A DNA stretch of 64,000 nt from Dendrocalamus latiflorus (GCA_017311315.1 CM029660.1:34335903-34399902); one strand, 5' to 3'. Numbered from the stretch's first letter, positions 46,301 to 57,687 are shown. A program made the numbers and translations. The notes: generated from the letters alone by a model not told the origin.

Positions 46301-49300
46301 AACCGTCTCTCGAACCTTCTAGAACATGCGCGGGGACGCGCTAGGGTGGCACTGAGCAGCATTTTGTCCTTGGGCTTCAATTTGGGAAGAAAAGGGCGTC
46401 TAGGGACCTTGAACGCCGGCCAATGCAGGCCTGGCGCCGAGCAGCGCTAAGGCCTGGTAGGCCAGGTTCCGACGGATTCCAGGTTTTATAACTTTCGCGT
46501 TTGACATCCGATTTGGGCAAATAATATATGCATTTCGATTGTTTCGACAAGACGGACATCATTGGTGACCTTCAATTTGTCATTTGATGAAGTTCATTTT
46601 GACACATTTTCCGAGGAAGCTCTTTGATGGCTCTTTTCAGCCAAATATGATGTGTTTTAGCATATTCCTTACACATCACTAAAATATCCAACATCTTTGG
46701 GAATCGTTAGGGTTAGTTGCCAAATGGCACAATCAAGCACAAAATATCACATAAAATGATGATAAATGGGGCGAGAAGTATACAAATCGAGCACTAAGCC
46801 ACCGACACTGTAATACAGTAATGCCTGGCTCTTTGGAACCACTCATATTAATTAGATAAATGGGTTATACTGTTGTTTGGGTTGTACAATATAATTCTAG
46901 TAGTGTAGTCATGTTTAGTCATACATGATTTTAAGTTTTATATTCAATGATTAAACAATGTGCACTATGGTTTAGCCTGGTCAACAATAACGGCCTCTGT
47001 TAATTTTTGATACTTATTATAACTGGTTCCATTGTGCCGAGCAGGGTTCCAAATTACGCTGGAAACATCTATTATGGTAGGTTTGTTCTATTCTGAAGGA
47101 TATGTATTGTGTCGGTTATCCTATGATTGAAGATATGCAAAAACGAGGAAAAAAGAAAAACGAAATGTTGCTCCCCAGAGGATGGTTTAGGGCTAATAGA
47201 TGGGGGTTTTTTAATTAAAAAAAGAGTGAGAATCGAAATCCTGGTCCAACTCCCAAGTCATGACTAGTGCTTGATATTATGAATATTGTGTATATAGATA
47301 TGAGACCCAAAGGGTCATATATATAGGAGAGTACAAGAGGATATGTCACATAGAGATAAGGCATATATGGAATATAATACAAACTCTATCCTAATACAAC
47401 TCTATCTCCTTAACACCCCCCCCTCAAATGCAAGGCGTATGCAATAGCATTGCATTTGAAAAGGAGTTAACACTAAAACAAGAAAAATCCGAAGTCCGAG
47501 TCTTGATGATGTCGTCGTTGCGTGCAGCCTTTGAATAAACTGTCATATCAAGCCGAAGAGGAATAGATAGAAGCATGACGGCGCAGATCGAAGCCCAAGA
47601 CGGCGGCGGCGCAGTGCACAAGGTGCAAAAGACGCACGGTGGCCTTAAAGCTCGGGGCGGCGGCTAGAGAAGCGGCGGCATCATGACGACTTCTACGATC
47701 TGCACGCGGCTCAGAGAGTAGAGTGGCGGCTGCTGTCATGCGAAAGAAAAATTCCTACACTTCTATGACTGACAATAAATTTGTGGACTCGCACGGCTTT
47801 GACGATATGAAGGAGAAGCTACGGATTTAGATGGACACAATGAAAGACTTACGAAAAAGCAACTGACTTCTGAAGACTGACTAAAACAGAGACTCAACGA
47901 ATAAAGATAGTAGCAATAGATTTTTTTTTAACTTCCTCTTCCCTCTGTCTTCACGGTCGCTCCCTCACACCCGTATGCGCTGCTCGCTCCCTCTCTCGCC
48001 CGTGAGAGAAAAATAAGGGCGAAGGCGACGGGCAGGCGACGACGGCCGGCGGCAAGGGCGGCCGACCGCACGCGGCAACGGCGCAAAGGCCGGCAGTGGA
48101 GACGGCCGGACCCGGAGGTCCTAGCCCAGGAGGCGGCTGCAGAAGGGCTCCCCAGGAGAAGGTGGCTCCCCGGAACCAGGCGACGACGAGATCCGGCGGC
48201 GGCGGCCACAAGAGCGGCGGCGGCGGCGGCGGGATCTGAAGTGGCCTGGGTGGTGGCGGCCGGATCCTGGCGGGGCGAGGTCGGATCTGAGCGGCGACGG
48301 CGCAGCAGCGGACGGATCCGGCGCGAAGGCGGCCGGATCCGAGCGGCGACGGCCATATCCAGGACGGTGCCAAGGAGGAGCGGGCGGATCCGGGCGGGAG
48401 GCGGCTGGATCCAGCCGCGGCGAGGCCGGATACGAGCGGCGACGGGCGGAGACGGCCCCCTGGAGCTGCCACGAGCCGAAGACGACCGGATCGGGTCCTG
48501 GAGCGCGAGCACGGCGGCTGAAGGAGGCGGCGCCAGCCAAGAGCAAATCCGGACGCCATCGATCTTGAAGAGGACGTCGCCGGCCGGCAACTCGAAGAGT
48601 CCTTGTCTCCGACGTGGCGACGAGGATGCCGCCTGCAGCCAGATCCGACCGCTGGAGAAGAATGCCCGCGGCAGCGGAGGAGTCGAGCAGCGGAAGCAGA
48701 AGCAGAGGAGGCGGGTGGCTCCGGCCGAGGCAGACTCGACCAGATCCGCAACAAGGAGCGCGGGTTGACAACGCGGTGTCCCAGCGGTGCGGAAGCGAGC
48801 GCGGCTGCCGGATCTGGGCGGCGGCTGGAGGTGGCCACCTGAAATCGGCGGCAGCGACTTGAGATGGCCATCCCCGGGAGGAGATCAATCCTCCCAGGGG
48901 CAGCAGTAGCGAAAGTAGATCTAAGTTAGGGTTTTAACCCTAGCTCTGATACCATGTGATATTGTGTATATAGATATGAGACCCAAAGGGCCATATATAT
49001 AGGAGAGTACATGAGGATATGCCACATAGAGATAAGACATATATGGAATAGAATACAAACTCTACCCTAATACAATCTATCTCCTTAACACTTGATACCA
49101 ATGCATTGCTCAGTAGAGGATTTAGCTACTTTTCTAGTGCACATTATTGCATATTTAATTTCTCCATCATTTTCTTGGCTGCAGCTCATTGGGACCCCAA
49201 ATGAGGCTGATTTTGATTTCGTAAATGAAAATGCAAGAAGATATATCAGCCAACTTCCCCGTCATGCAAGGCAGTCCTTCCCTGAAAAATTTCCACATGT

Positions 49301-50176
49301 TCATCCTTTAGCAATTGACCTGGTTGAAAAGATGCTGACTTTTGATCCTAGACAGAGAATAACAGGTAAGTTTTGGCATGATCATTGTAGAGATTTAGGT
49401 GTTGTCATCTCATCCATCTGTTGTATGTATTATATGCTTATACTATTTTATTGTAAAATGTTGTTTTTCCCATCAAGAGTGATGATCCTATCGTGAAAAT
49501 AGCAAGTGAAAAAGGGCCTTCTAATCTTGTTCAAACTAGGCTTTCTTGCACCGCGGATAGCTTAGTTTAGAAATTATATTATTCGAAGCCGTATTATTCT
49601 CTCCATTTGATGATTGTCAACTGGAAACTCTTCTGCTTAACCATTCTAGCCTATCAATAATATGTCATTAGCTAATATCACTTCCTCTTTTAAAACTAAG
49701 TAGGCGAGAGCACCACTTAAATATATAGAAAAAATAGCATCTGAACGAGATTTATGTACAAATATCAATTGTGAACCTAAACAGACCCTAAACCCAACCC
49801 AGGTGGGTATGAATGTGTCCATACCTTATTGTGAATGCATGCAAAGAGCATTAGTCTGAAGTGGGAATGTTAAGTCATTGTCAGGTGGTGCTTCTAATGT
49901 TGACAAATATATAGTTCTTAGTAGCAAAATATTCTGCCTGACTTTGTCTCCCAAATTTCATGTTACTGAATGTTCCCTTTTCATGTCTCCTGTTCCTTTT
50001 GGTCAGTTGAAGGTGCACTTGCGCATCCTTACTTGGCATCACTGCATGACACAAGTGATGAGCCGGTCTGCTCGATGCCCTTCAGCTTTGACTTCGAGCA
50101 GCATGCACTGTCAGAAGAACAAATGAAGGATCTAATCTACCAAGAGGCCCTTGCATTCAACCCTGAGTATCGGTAA
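40304..50176 (+). CDS. MPK6: Group-A MAP kinase with TEY activation loop (MPK6 type), complete
   Basis: Serine/threonine MAP kinase at the end of MEKK-MKK cascades for immunity, development and grain size. Exons 40304-40518, 40604-40733, 43855-43992, 44969-45301, 49185-49365 and 50007-50176 total 1167 bases, 388 aa plus stop (rice MPK6 is about 398). The first intron splits a Cys codon (TG|GTCCGT ... CAG|C), restoring the conserved GKGAYGIVC; reading through would wrongly give Trp. Landmarks: P-loop G64-x-G66-x-x-G69, catalytic Lys86 (VAIKK), alpha-C Glu104, HRD ending Asp183, DFG 201-203, phosphoacceptors T215-E-Y217, and a common docking site near LHDTSDEP. The N-terminus has the Ala/Gly/Gln-rich extension of this subgroup. 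Oddities: ETEEQ where relatives I recall have ETGEQ, and VFVV for VFEV. Introns 2 and 4 (3.1 and 3.9 kb) contain transposons. Confidence 0.94.
41264..41892. mobile_element. Tourist-like MITE (outer), interrupted by a second Tourist
   Basis: Inverted ends GAGCAAGTTTAATA and TATTAAACTTGCTC, flanked by TAA at 41261-41263 and 41893-41895 (PIF/Harbinger-type target). Located in MPK6 intron 2. A related MITE sits inside it at 41433-41714. Confidence 0.8.
41433..41714. mobile_element. Tourist-like MITE (inner), nested in the 41264-41892 element
   Basis: 282 bp, ends GAGCAAGTTCAATAAT and (inverted) GAGCAAGCACAATAAT, flanked by TAA (41430-41432, 41715-41717). The interior has repeated GGCTATAAG and GAGCCAAG phrases. 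The same terminal family as the host element, so this is a self-nested insertion. Confidence 0.82.
42348..42921. mobile_element. hAT-like element in MPK6 intron 2
   Basis: Ends CAGGGTTCCAAAT and (inverted) CAAGGTTAGAAAT, with 8-bp duplication AATCAGCT (42340-42347) and AGTCAGCT (42922-42929), one mismatch. Subterminal regions are rich in GGTAACCGG/CCGGTTACC palindromes. No coding capacity. Confidence 0.75.
45535..46815. mobile_element. Unclassified repeat insertion in MPK6 intron 4
   Basis: The block from GTTGATGCAAGATACGAG to CACCGACACTGTAATA differs in texture from the surrounding intron. On the minus strand it resembles dispersed grass retroelement sequence (a phrase with CAAATGACAAATTGAAGGTC, then a GC-rich GGCGCCAGGCC region, then ATCTTGATATCATGCTTG). 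No LTR pair, coding region or target duplication was confirmed. Limits approximate. Confidence 0.4.
47275..47415 (-). repeat. 3' LTR (minus orientation) of the 47275-49090 element
   Basis: A direct repeat of 48957-49090, sharing GTGTATATAGATATGAGACC and the TAACA end. The outer 10 or so bases are altered relative to the other copy. Confidence 0.9.
48872..48954 (-). other. Primer-binding site and leader hairpin of the 47275-49090 element
   Basis: Reading the minus strand, TGGTATCAGAGCT (48954-48942) is followed about 40 bases later by CCCCTGGGAGGA, a 6-base loop, then TCCTCCCGGGG (48900-48872). This makes an 11-bp stem with one bulge, then TGGCCA. Layout and sequence resemble the hairpin at 1768-1791. 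Confidence 0.7.
48957..49090 (-). repeat. 5' LTR (minus orientation) of the 47275-49090 element
   Basis: Starts TGATATTGTG and ends TCCTTAACA on the plus strand. The tRNA-Met primer site is two bases inside it. Confidence 0.9.
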
Positions 50177-50765
50177 CTGGAGTTCAATTCAGCCTTTGAT
50201 TGGCTTTATTCACGTGGATTTTTTCCCCCTCCTGCCGCCACAAAAGGTTGCCGCAATTGATCGCTAGTTGTAAATAATTGCCTTGCCTGAAGATCCTCCT
50301 TGGTTATGCTGGACGTGGTGTTTTAAGGGTAGAAAAGAGCACGTGGTGGTCAAATTTCTTCGTAGCTATGATTCTTGTGTTTATCTATGTTGTTTCATGT
50401 GGATTTTTTATTCTTGAAATATTTCAGTGTTGTCCGTAAGAAGAGGTGGTTCATGAACGATGACTGCCAAATTCAATGGCTGTCATCAAAGTACATTTCT
50501 GGTCGATTTACAAATTCTTGTGTTTACGTAATGTTGTTCCACGTGACTTACAATTTTGATGTTGCCTGTACGAATGAACGATGACTGACCGTGATTCGGT
50601 CGTAGCTATCGAAGCTGTACTGTCTCTACTGTGAACTATTTTTTCCCCTAATTTCAGCCCAATTCTCAGGTTCTCATATCTAGTATTGCAATTTTTCAAT
50701 GTTCTGTGAGATGAGTATTGGTGAGTGACGGTCGGTCGCGGCTGCTGAAGTTGTTGCATATAGAA
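50177..50765. other. MPK6 3'UTR and downstream DNA
   Basis: AT-rich sequence following the stop at 50174-50176. Likely 3'UTR for the first few hundred bases. No other gene seen. Confidence 0.5.
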
Positions 50766-50767
50766 TA

Positions 50768-51235
50768 CTAGCCTCATAGGCGCGGCGCCACGCCGCGTCA
50801 GCCACCGTGTGTACCGAAGTAAAAGAGGCGATAATCCGTGAGGAGTTTGTAAAAAAATATTTTAAAAAAATCGAGGGTACATGTGTATTTTCGAAAAAGT
50901 CAAAGGTATTTTTCGTAAAAAACCGAGGGCCTATACGTAATAAATGAGAAAGTCAAAGGTCTTTTTCGTAAAAAACCGAGGGCCTGTACGTAATAAACGA
51001 GGACTCGTACGTAATTTAGAAAACGCGGGGCGCTATCCTGCAAAGTGGAGGGGCTTAAAAAAACTGGCAGGGACCTTTTCGCGAGGAAAAAGGACCTTTA
51101 CGTAATTTCAGGAAAAAGCAGGAAAATTGCCTCCCCCGGCAGTACGCAAAACCGCCCGCCACGCGCCGGCCGAGGGAGCGCTGGGGGCGACGTGGAGGGG
51201 CTGCGCGGCCGGGAACCCTTCCGGGTTTAATCCTG
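50768..51235. repeat. Dispersed repeat with internal subrepeats (copy 1)
   Basis: Starts near CTAGCCTCATAGGCGCGG. Contains near-tandem subrepeats around 50900 and 50960 (GTCAAAGGTCTTTTTCGTAA, ACCGAGGGCCTGTACGTAAT). Ends in a GC-rich region. A diverged relative lies at 55085-55460. Confidence 0.55.
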
Positions 51236-52350
51236 TGAGGATTGCAAATCTATTGTATTTTGGTTATTGACACGTTCGGTGCGACCATGGTGCCTCCAAA
51301 TCCAATGATGGGATTATATTATATATGTTATTATCAAGCAAAAGAAAAGAAACCACAATGTTTGCTCTGAATAGATATAAATTATCATGTTAATCGAAGA
51401 ACAAATAAATAAATATATACACCATCGATTATGGTGGATTTAGGTTATAATAATACAAATTAATATAGATAAAGTTATAAAACAAATAGAACTAATAGTA
51501 TCCAGCAATAACTTATTTCGTGTGTAGAATGTCTCCGTTCTGATCGTAGGCCACAACTATAGGACATAGGCCAAAACGATCCCGTCCAGTCAAAAGAGCC
51601 AAATAACACCGAAAAAGTGGGGGACGAGACGCGCGCTCGGAAATTTTTCACTGGCCTCAAATCTTTGGCCATCTCAAGCTCGATATGTGGCTCTCAGTTC
51701 TGCATGTAATAGTTGTTTTCGATATCTAGGTTTTTTGCCACCCTCCACGCACTGCCACCCCATTTAGAACGGATGTGGATCTTCGGACGTAGAGGAGCAC
51801 ACAATGCCAAATAATGATAGTGAAACGCAAATTGGTTTTTTTTGGCTTTTGGTTTCTGGAAACCGAAATAAACAGAACGATTTCTCTAATCAATTTCTCG
51901 AAATGGCGTCTAAGTCCAAACATGTCCGACGTCTTCACCGGTCTGTCGCCGTCTTAAAAAGAACAGACAAAAGTCATCAACCGTAGCCCACAAAACATAA
52001 GCCAATTACTTATTGCAAATCACTGTATAGTATTGTGCTGAATTACCTAGAAAAACACTGCACTTTGTCACAATTTTCACACTGTAGCATAAAGCATTGC
52101 TCATGGAGGATTTCTATCGAATTCTTGTATTCCGAGCAGATACTACGTCTTGCAGCCAAGCCACGCGATGCCCTCGCCCTTGCACAGAAAGCTGCACCGA
52201 AAGCACAAACATGCACGCATGCAACCTTGCTCCCTGCTGGGGCCCACAAGTACAAAGGCCCAATAGTTACGCATGTGCCAATTCCCATCGCCTTCCATCC
52301 ATTGGCTCACAGGTGCTAGGTCGGTCGGCATACGCAGGCAAGATCACTTA
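51236..52350. other. Intergenic DNA, no gene recognised
   Basis: No bounded element or coding motif that I can support. Confidence 0.45.
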
Positions 52351-52620
52351 GGGCATCTCCAATGGTTATAGCTAGCAACTAACTATAAAGGCGTCTCCAA
52401 CAGCTGGCTATTTAGTTAGCTAGATCTGATGTGGCAAGGAAAAAGTAGAAGAGAGAGTAGTCACTAGCGACGAGCAAATAGCTGATCTATTTCACGCAGT
52501 CCAAGAACATGAGAGAGGAGCATGTGGGTCCAACAGTATAAAATAGTCTTTGCTTTTGTCTCTCACCTCCACGTCAGCTGACTATATAGCTAGTACTAGC
52601 TATTACCATTGGAGATGCCC
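52351..52620. mobile_element. MITE with GGGCATCTCCAATGG ends
   Basis: 270 bp with inverted ends GGGCATCTCCAATGGTTATA and GGGCATCTCCAATGGTAATA. The interior includes CAGCTGGCTATTTAG and GTCAGCTGACTATA. The ends match a very common grass Tourist/hAT-like MITE. A right-end fragment of a related copy finishes at about 52871 (CATTGGAGATGCCC). Target duplication not clear. Confidence 0.75.
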
Positions 52621-52913
52621 TAAGACTTTCACATTATCTATATAGTACACACTAAAGTTAGCATTCTAAAGAACTATCTATAAGGATAGCTATTTGATGC
52701 TTACATGCACACACAGAATTTATGGAGGCTGCCTCGTTTGGCGCTATAGACTATCTCTAGAGCTGTAGAGAGTTGCGTTCTCTTTCTTCATTTAATATCT
52801 TCCACGTAGGACAGTTGATGACATGAACTCTCTTGTAGATAGCTGCTATAGACCCATTGGAGATGCCCTTAGTAAACACTACTAAGCACTATAGCAACAA
52901 GAAAAACAGTGAA

Positions 52914-52917
<4 letters not shown>

Positions 52918-52983
<66 letters not shown>
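52918..52983. repeat. (TA)n microsatellite
   Basis: About 33 uninterrupted TA units between two MITE relics. Confidence 0.98.
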
Positions 52984-52986
<3 letters not shown>

Positions 52987-53063
52987 CTACAGCATTTTTC
53001 TCTGTACTACATCATGTGTCAGTTTCTAATTGGACCGTTACACAACCCGATCTTCACAATAAA

Positions 53064-53303
53064 GGGCCTGTTTGATATACCTGCGGCTTATGGTTTTTGG
53101 TTGAAATTTTTGAATTTTAGCTGTTTACGACAGAGATTACGGAGAGAGATACTCGCTTGTAATTTTGATTGATACAGATGTTGGGTTTCTAACGTGTACT
53201 ACAATCAACTTATAGATCCCGTCTTGAGAAAATATTTTATTTAAAAGTTAGATACCGTAACAAAAGCTAAAAACCGCTTTTAGAAGTCATAAATAACAGG
53301 ACC
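53064..53303. mobile_element. MITE related to the 8737-8927 element
   Basis: Ends GGGCCTGTTTGATA and (inverted) GGTCCTGTTATTTA. The interior shares the order GGTTTTTGG, TTTTAGC, GATTACG, GAGA with the reverse complement of 8737-8927. Confidence 0.5.
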
Positions 53304-53692
53304 AAAATCTCTCCAACGGCACAGCACAACACGTGCAGAAAAAAGGAAGTGCGCCGCGCGCGACGCCGAGGCCTGACGCCGTACGGCCCGCGAAGAAGAC
53401 GCCGGCTTGAGCCATGCGAAATGATCACGTCCACGAAAGCGCACGCGGCATCCTATCCAGAACAGCGTGCTTTTCGGCCGAGGAAACGGTGGCTTCTGCC
53501 TGTGCATGCAGTGCGGTCGTTGATTGCCGGGCTGGCTGGCTGCTAGTGCATGCCTGCACTGCCATACCTAACGACCAGCCCGTCTCCTGTACCACACCGT
53601 AGTAAACTGCTAAAGGCGCTGTTTTTTAAATAATTTTTATGCGTGTTTCAAACTGCAGCGGACAATAAAAACATCGATAAAAAAAACAAAAA

Positions 53693-53890
53693 TATTGCTA
53701 TACAACATTCAACTGTTTTTGAGGATAAAAACAGTCAGATTAATCTGGGGCGTTAGATCTCCATCCAATGGATCCACCCATACAAGCTCTCCTCCAAAAA
53801 AATGATGTAGGGCGTTGGATCTCCATCTAACGGCTCAAAATCTGACTGTTTTTGTCCTAAAAAACAGTCGAATGTTGTATAGACACTCCC
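53693..53890. mobile_element. Mutator-type MITE, second copy (reverse orientation)
   Basis: Shares ATACAACATTC, AACTGTTTTTGAG and the inner GGATCCACCCATACAAGCTC block with 37979-38181, inverted. The right end GTCTATACAAC/CACTCCC is intact and the left end has decayed. Confidence 0.8.
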
Positions 53891-54228
53891 ATATATAATT
53901 TTAGATTTAAAAAGCTGTTTAAAAAATATACTTTAAGAAGCCACGCTGCCGCGCCAATTGCTTCGATTTTCAAAGAAAAAGTCTTTTGGCTAGGGCCCGG
54001 CGGCTTTAGTTGTCCATGCTGTCGCTGGATCCCTGGACCACATGAACATGAGAACATCCCTATCCGTAGGGGTCCGGCCAGCACTGCAGATAAGGTGAGC
54101 AGATACTCCATTTTGGGTGGATTTTTTTGTTGTAGTTTAGGACTTATAATTGTGGCTTATGTTTTTTTATCCTAGTGAGAGCGTTTGTATAAATAAACTG
54201 AATACTGATAAACTAACAAACCGAATGG

Positions 54229-54844
54229 CAGGTAATTAAGTCAGCTAATTAGTAAGCTTAATTAGCTGCCTTAATTTTTTTATATAATATTTGTTCAAAA
54301 TTTTAAATATAGCAGATAAACTCAAACAATTACGAAATTTTATGTGTAACCTTTTGACATTTTGTACTTCACTATATAATTTTCTGACAATTTTAACCAT
54401 TCTAAATGTTATTAAAAAATTCATATTATTGACATATTTGTAGAAGTTGTTACATATAGCAAACGAGCTTAAAAAATTCTAAATTTTATATAAAGCTTCC
54501 TAATATAATTATAGTAATTATGCAATTTTTTTGGAATTTTATGTACTCCTAATTTTCACGTTAATTCATGTTAATTTAATCATAAATTTAAAATTTCTAA
54601 AAAAAATTACACAATTACTATGATTGTGTCAGAAGGCTTCACATAAAATTTAGTAATTTTTGGAGCTCATTTGCTATATGTAACAACTCCTATAAATATC
54701 TCAATAGTACAAAATTTTCAACAATATTCAAAGCGGATAAAATTGTTAAAAAATTACAAGATGAAGTACGATATATCAGGAGGTTGCACATAAAATTTTG
54801 TAATTTTTTAAGCTCATTTGCTAATTAGCCGGTTTAACTACCTG
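54229..54844. repeat. Large AT-rich inverted repeat (foldback element)
   Basis: Left arm from CAGGTAATTAAGTCAGCTAA (54229) is the imperfect inverse of the right arm ending at 54844 (reverse: CAGGTAGTTAAACCGGCTAA). Matching landmarks in both arms: GTTGTTACATATAGCAAA and GAGCTTAAAAAATT. Arms are about 280 bp with a short centre near 54537. Probably a foldback MITE. No target duplication seen. Confidence 0.75.
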
Positions 54845-54846
54845 TC

Positions 54847-54933
54847 GTCCGGCCACGGGACGACAGGCGACTTGCCGTTTGGCCACGAGACGACAGGCGG
54901 CATACCGTTTGCCCGCAGGACGGCAAAAGCGCC
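54847..54933 (+). repeat. Three 30-bp GC-rich tandem repeats
   Basis: Units begin at 54847, 54877 and 54907 (for example GGCCACGGGACGACAGGCG and GGCCACGAGACGACAGGCG). They abut the foldback element and stand out as GC-rich in AT-rich surroundings. The 30-bp period keeps an open frame, but there is no other sign of coding. Confidence 0.75.
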
Positions 54934-55084
54934 ATTTTTACCAATACTCAATGCATACGTCTATTTCTATAAATACGTGTTGCAACAGTGCTATATATGC
55001 TAAAGCCCCCCTAATCTGGGACACAAAAATTATAAAACCAATACATGTAGATTAATTACCTGAACCTGTGAGCCAGCCTTAAAT

Positions 55085-55460
55085 AAAACTAGCTATGGAA
55101 GCGCGACGACACGTCACGCTAGCTACCACATGGACCAAAGCAAGAGTCGACAATTTATAAAGAGGGCTTTTTTGAACAAATCAAGGACCATGACGTATTT
55201 CCGAGGAAGCGAAGGGCTTCTCTGCGAAAATGGAGGACCCATACATAATTCCAGGGAAATCGCGAGGCTTAATCACATAAAATGAGGGCGTCTCTAAAAA
55301 AACTGAGGAACTACATGTAATTTTAGGAAAGTGAAGGGCTTTCTTGTGAAATCATTAACGTGGCATGGGGTCTTTCTGCAAAAATTGAGTACTCATACGC
55401 AATTTCATGAACCTGAAGGGCTTTTTTTGCAAAAAAACACCGATTCGGGAAGCAATCCCT
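55085..55460. repeat. Dispersed repeat with internal subrepeats (copy 2)
   Basis: Begins AACTAGCTATGGAAGCGCGA and contains repeated GAAGGGCTT and CGTAATTTCAGG-like phrases, as in 50768-51235. Strongly diverged. Confidence 0.45.
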
Positions 55461-56675
55461 AGGGAATAATAGCAAAGTTTGGGGTGGAGAGCAAACGGAT
55501 AGAATCATGACATCTAGCAAGGAACAAGAAAAGAGAACAGAGAAGCATCATCCGCCATACGGATTCCGCCCTATGCCGCTAGATGGGTACCAACCCTTAC
55601 GTGGAGTGTTGATCATCCCAGAGTTGTCTCCTCCTAGTGCAATAGGTAGACTTTTAAACCCAAAACTCTGATACTACTTATTATAAAATACATAGCAAAA
55701 ATTAATGATCAAAAGAACAGGAAATAAAGATTTAACGTGAAAAAACCTTGCGAGAAAAAAATTATGAATGTATGAAGGCGAAATTCACTGTACAAGGAGA
55801 TACTACAATAAGGCTTATATTTTTCCTATTGACTAATAGGATATCTATATAGGGCGAGTGAAACGAGTTTTACACGGATAGAAAATCGAATTAGAGTCGG
55901 TGGCTATATGTTGACATAATATCTGCTATAGTCTGTGTATGGCTCTGTTACCAATCATGCTATATAAGACGATGCAGTAACTTATATAATTACAGCCTGA
56001 ATTCGGATCAAACAACACGACGGAAGAACAAACACACGGACGACGGACAGATCATCTCATCAGTGGCCTGTCCCCGTGCAGCTCCCTTTCACTGCCAGGT
56101 TTGGCGGCCACCCGGACCCGGCCGGACCGACGATCGAGAGCCAACCACCTCCGCTGAACTCACGGCCGACGGCGACGCTGACGCCGACCGTCCGATCGAC
56201 GGCTGTGCGCCTCCAGCCTCTAGTTCTTTTTTACATCCTCTCTCTCCCACTGTCTTTTCCACAGTGTATATATGTATATCCGTTCCGGGTCCCGTCCTTC
56301 TTTCTTCTCTTGATTTCCTGTCAATCGTGGGGGCCATGTTAATAGTGTTGATTCGCTGTAGAAACACCATGGACGGAGTGCGATGTGCAACAAGCCAGCA
56401 GCTTTGGATCACGTCCTAAATATGCTCTACAGCGCTTGTGGTCACCAACACAGGCAAACCCAGAATTCTTTTCTACGTACGTTAAGCAGCTGCATATCAT
56501 GAGCAGGGTCTTTAATTAGCATGACCAAGAACAAGAGTGGAGAATTTAATCCTCCAAGAGTAGAGATGGAGCGACAGAGAATCGCCAACATAATAGATAC
56601 TACCCGCTCGTGATCAGACCCCTCTAGAGAAAGAAAAAAAACAGTAGAACGAAAGAAAGGAGGAAGGCTTTGCTA
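55461..56675. other. Intergenic DNA, no gene recognised
   Basis: Includes a GC-rich patch (56060-56240) with open frames on both strands but no recognisable protein motif. Confidence 0.45.
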
Positions 56676-56893
56676 GGAGTGGCTATATAACATTGGACTA
56701 TTTTTTAGGACAAAAATAGTCAAATTTTGAGCTGTTAGATGAAGATTCAACGTCTTAGATCATTTTTTTTGAGGGGGTTATTTTTTTTGGAGGGGGGCTT
56801 GTATGAATGGATCCGTTGGATGGAAATCTAACGTCCCAGATCAATCTGACTGTTTTTGTCCTAAAAAATAGTTAAATATTGTATAGATATTCC
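56676..56893. mobile_element. Mutator-type MITE, third copy
   Basis: GGAGTGGCTATATAACATT at the left, and at the right an inverted TATTGTATAGATATTCC. The interior shares GTATGAATGGATCCGTTGGATGG-type sequence (about 56800-56822) with 37979-38181. Ends decayed; no exact duplication. Confidence 0.75.
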
Positions 56894-57418
56894 TATAAAA
56901 AAATATAGGTACAGGAGTGCGAGCAACTTTTAATTATTCAGGCCACGGATCTGGGGCTAAGCAAGCATTACAGGCGATGCCTTTGGTTTTTTTTTCATAA
57001 ACAAAACGTGCACTTGATTGGCCTAGCTAGTTGCAAGGGAATCAATGGCGTTAGACGTGTACTTACCTACACGTGGTCATACATGCCACTGTGTTTCCCA
57101 TTAACGAGCCCACCGCACGCACGTTGTTTTGCTAACGCAGCGCATTACGAGGGAATGAAAAAACAAGGTTTTTTCTAGCGTACCATATTCTGAGTGAAGA
57201 ATGTCATAACCCACTAACACACAATATCTGAATTTCCTATGCTAATAGAAGCCTAGATCCTCGTCAGCACACCGCGTACTCCACTACGAAACTCACGGGT
57301 GACCGCTAGCTCCCAGGCCAGCCAATAAGTAGTGAGTAGAGATAAATTCCGTCGAGCGAGTAGAGGAGTCACCTTGGGTCGTATCAGAGATCATCTGTTT
57401 ACATGTTCTCTTACTTTG

Positions 57419-57687
57419 GTCCCGTTTATTTGGGTTTGAGTTTCTGACTTCTGACTTATTTTTTTACTATTTCTACATTTCATCCTTTTCTGATTTTTCT
57501 AATTTTTTGAGCTTTTTTCTGTTCTTTTTCCCGTATTTATTTGCACTATACGTGATGGGCTAGTCCTTTTTCTATTTTAATTTTTTTAAATTTAATTATA
57601 TCAAATAAGCCACCATCAGTTACAGTGTAATTTTAGTCAACTATAGTACAAATTCAGCCATAAGCTATCAAAATTCAGCCCAACTGA
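57419..57687. mobile_element. MITE of the GGCCCCG family, second copy
   Basis: Begins GGTCCCGTTTATTTGGGTTT and shares CTATACGTGATGGGCTA and CAGCCATAAGC phrases with 20028-20395. The right end is decayed. Confidence 0.6.

Larger units (their letters stand above)
47275..49090 (-). mobile_element. Small non-autonomous LTR retrotransposon, TSD CTTGA, in MPK6 intron 4
   Basis: LTRs of about 141 bp (47275-47415) and 134 bp (48957-49090) share about 95% by eye and end CTCCTTAACA on the plus strand. CTTGA flanks both sides (47270-47274, 49091-49095). Orientation is minus: the primer site TGGTATCAGAGCT (initiator tRNA-Met) lies at 48954-48942 beside the right LTR, and a purine tract (complement of CCCCCCCCTC, 47416-47425) beside the left. 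The 1.5-kb interior is GC-rich with no gag or pol motif. The left LTR start is slightly rearranged. It is larger than a classic TRIM. Confidence 0.9.

Noticed and set aside
47928..48888. Long minus-strand frames (up to about 306 codons) in the small LTR element
   Set aside because: Three overlapping frames are open at once, composition is Arg/Pro/Ala/Ser biased, and no domain is visible. Explained by GC content.
55660..55690. A primer-site-like sequence (CTCTGATACTACTT) suggesting another minus-strand copia LTR
   Set aside because: The match is imperfect, the adjoining sequence does not start with a proper LTR end, and no partner LTR was found.
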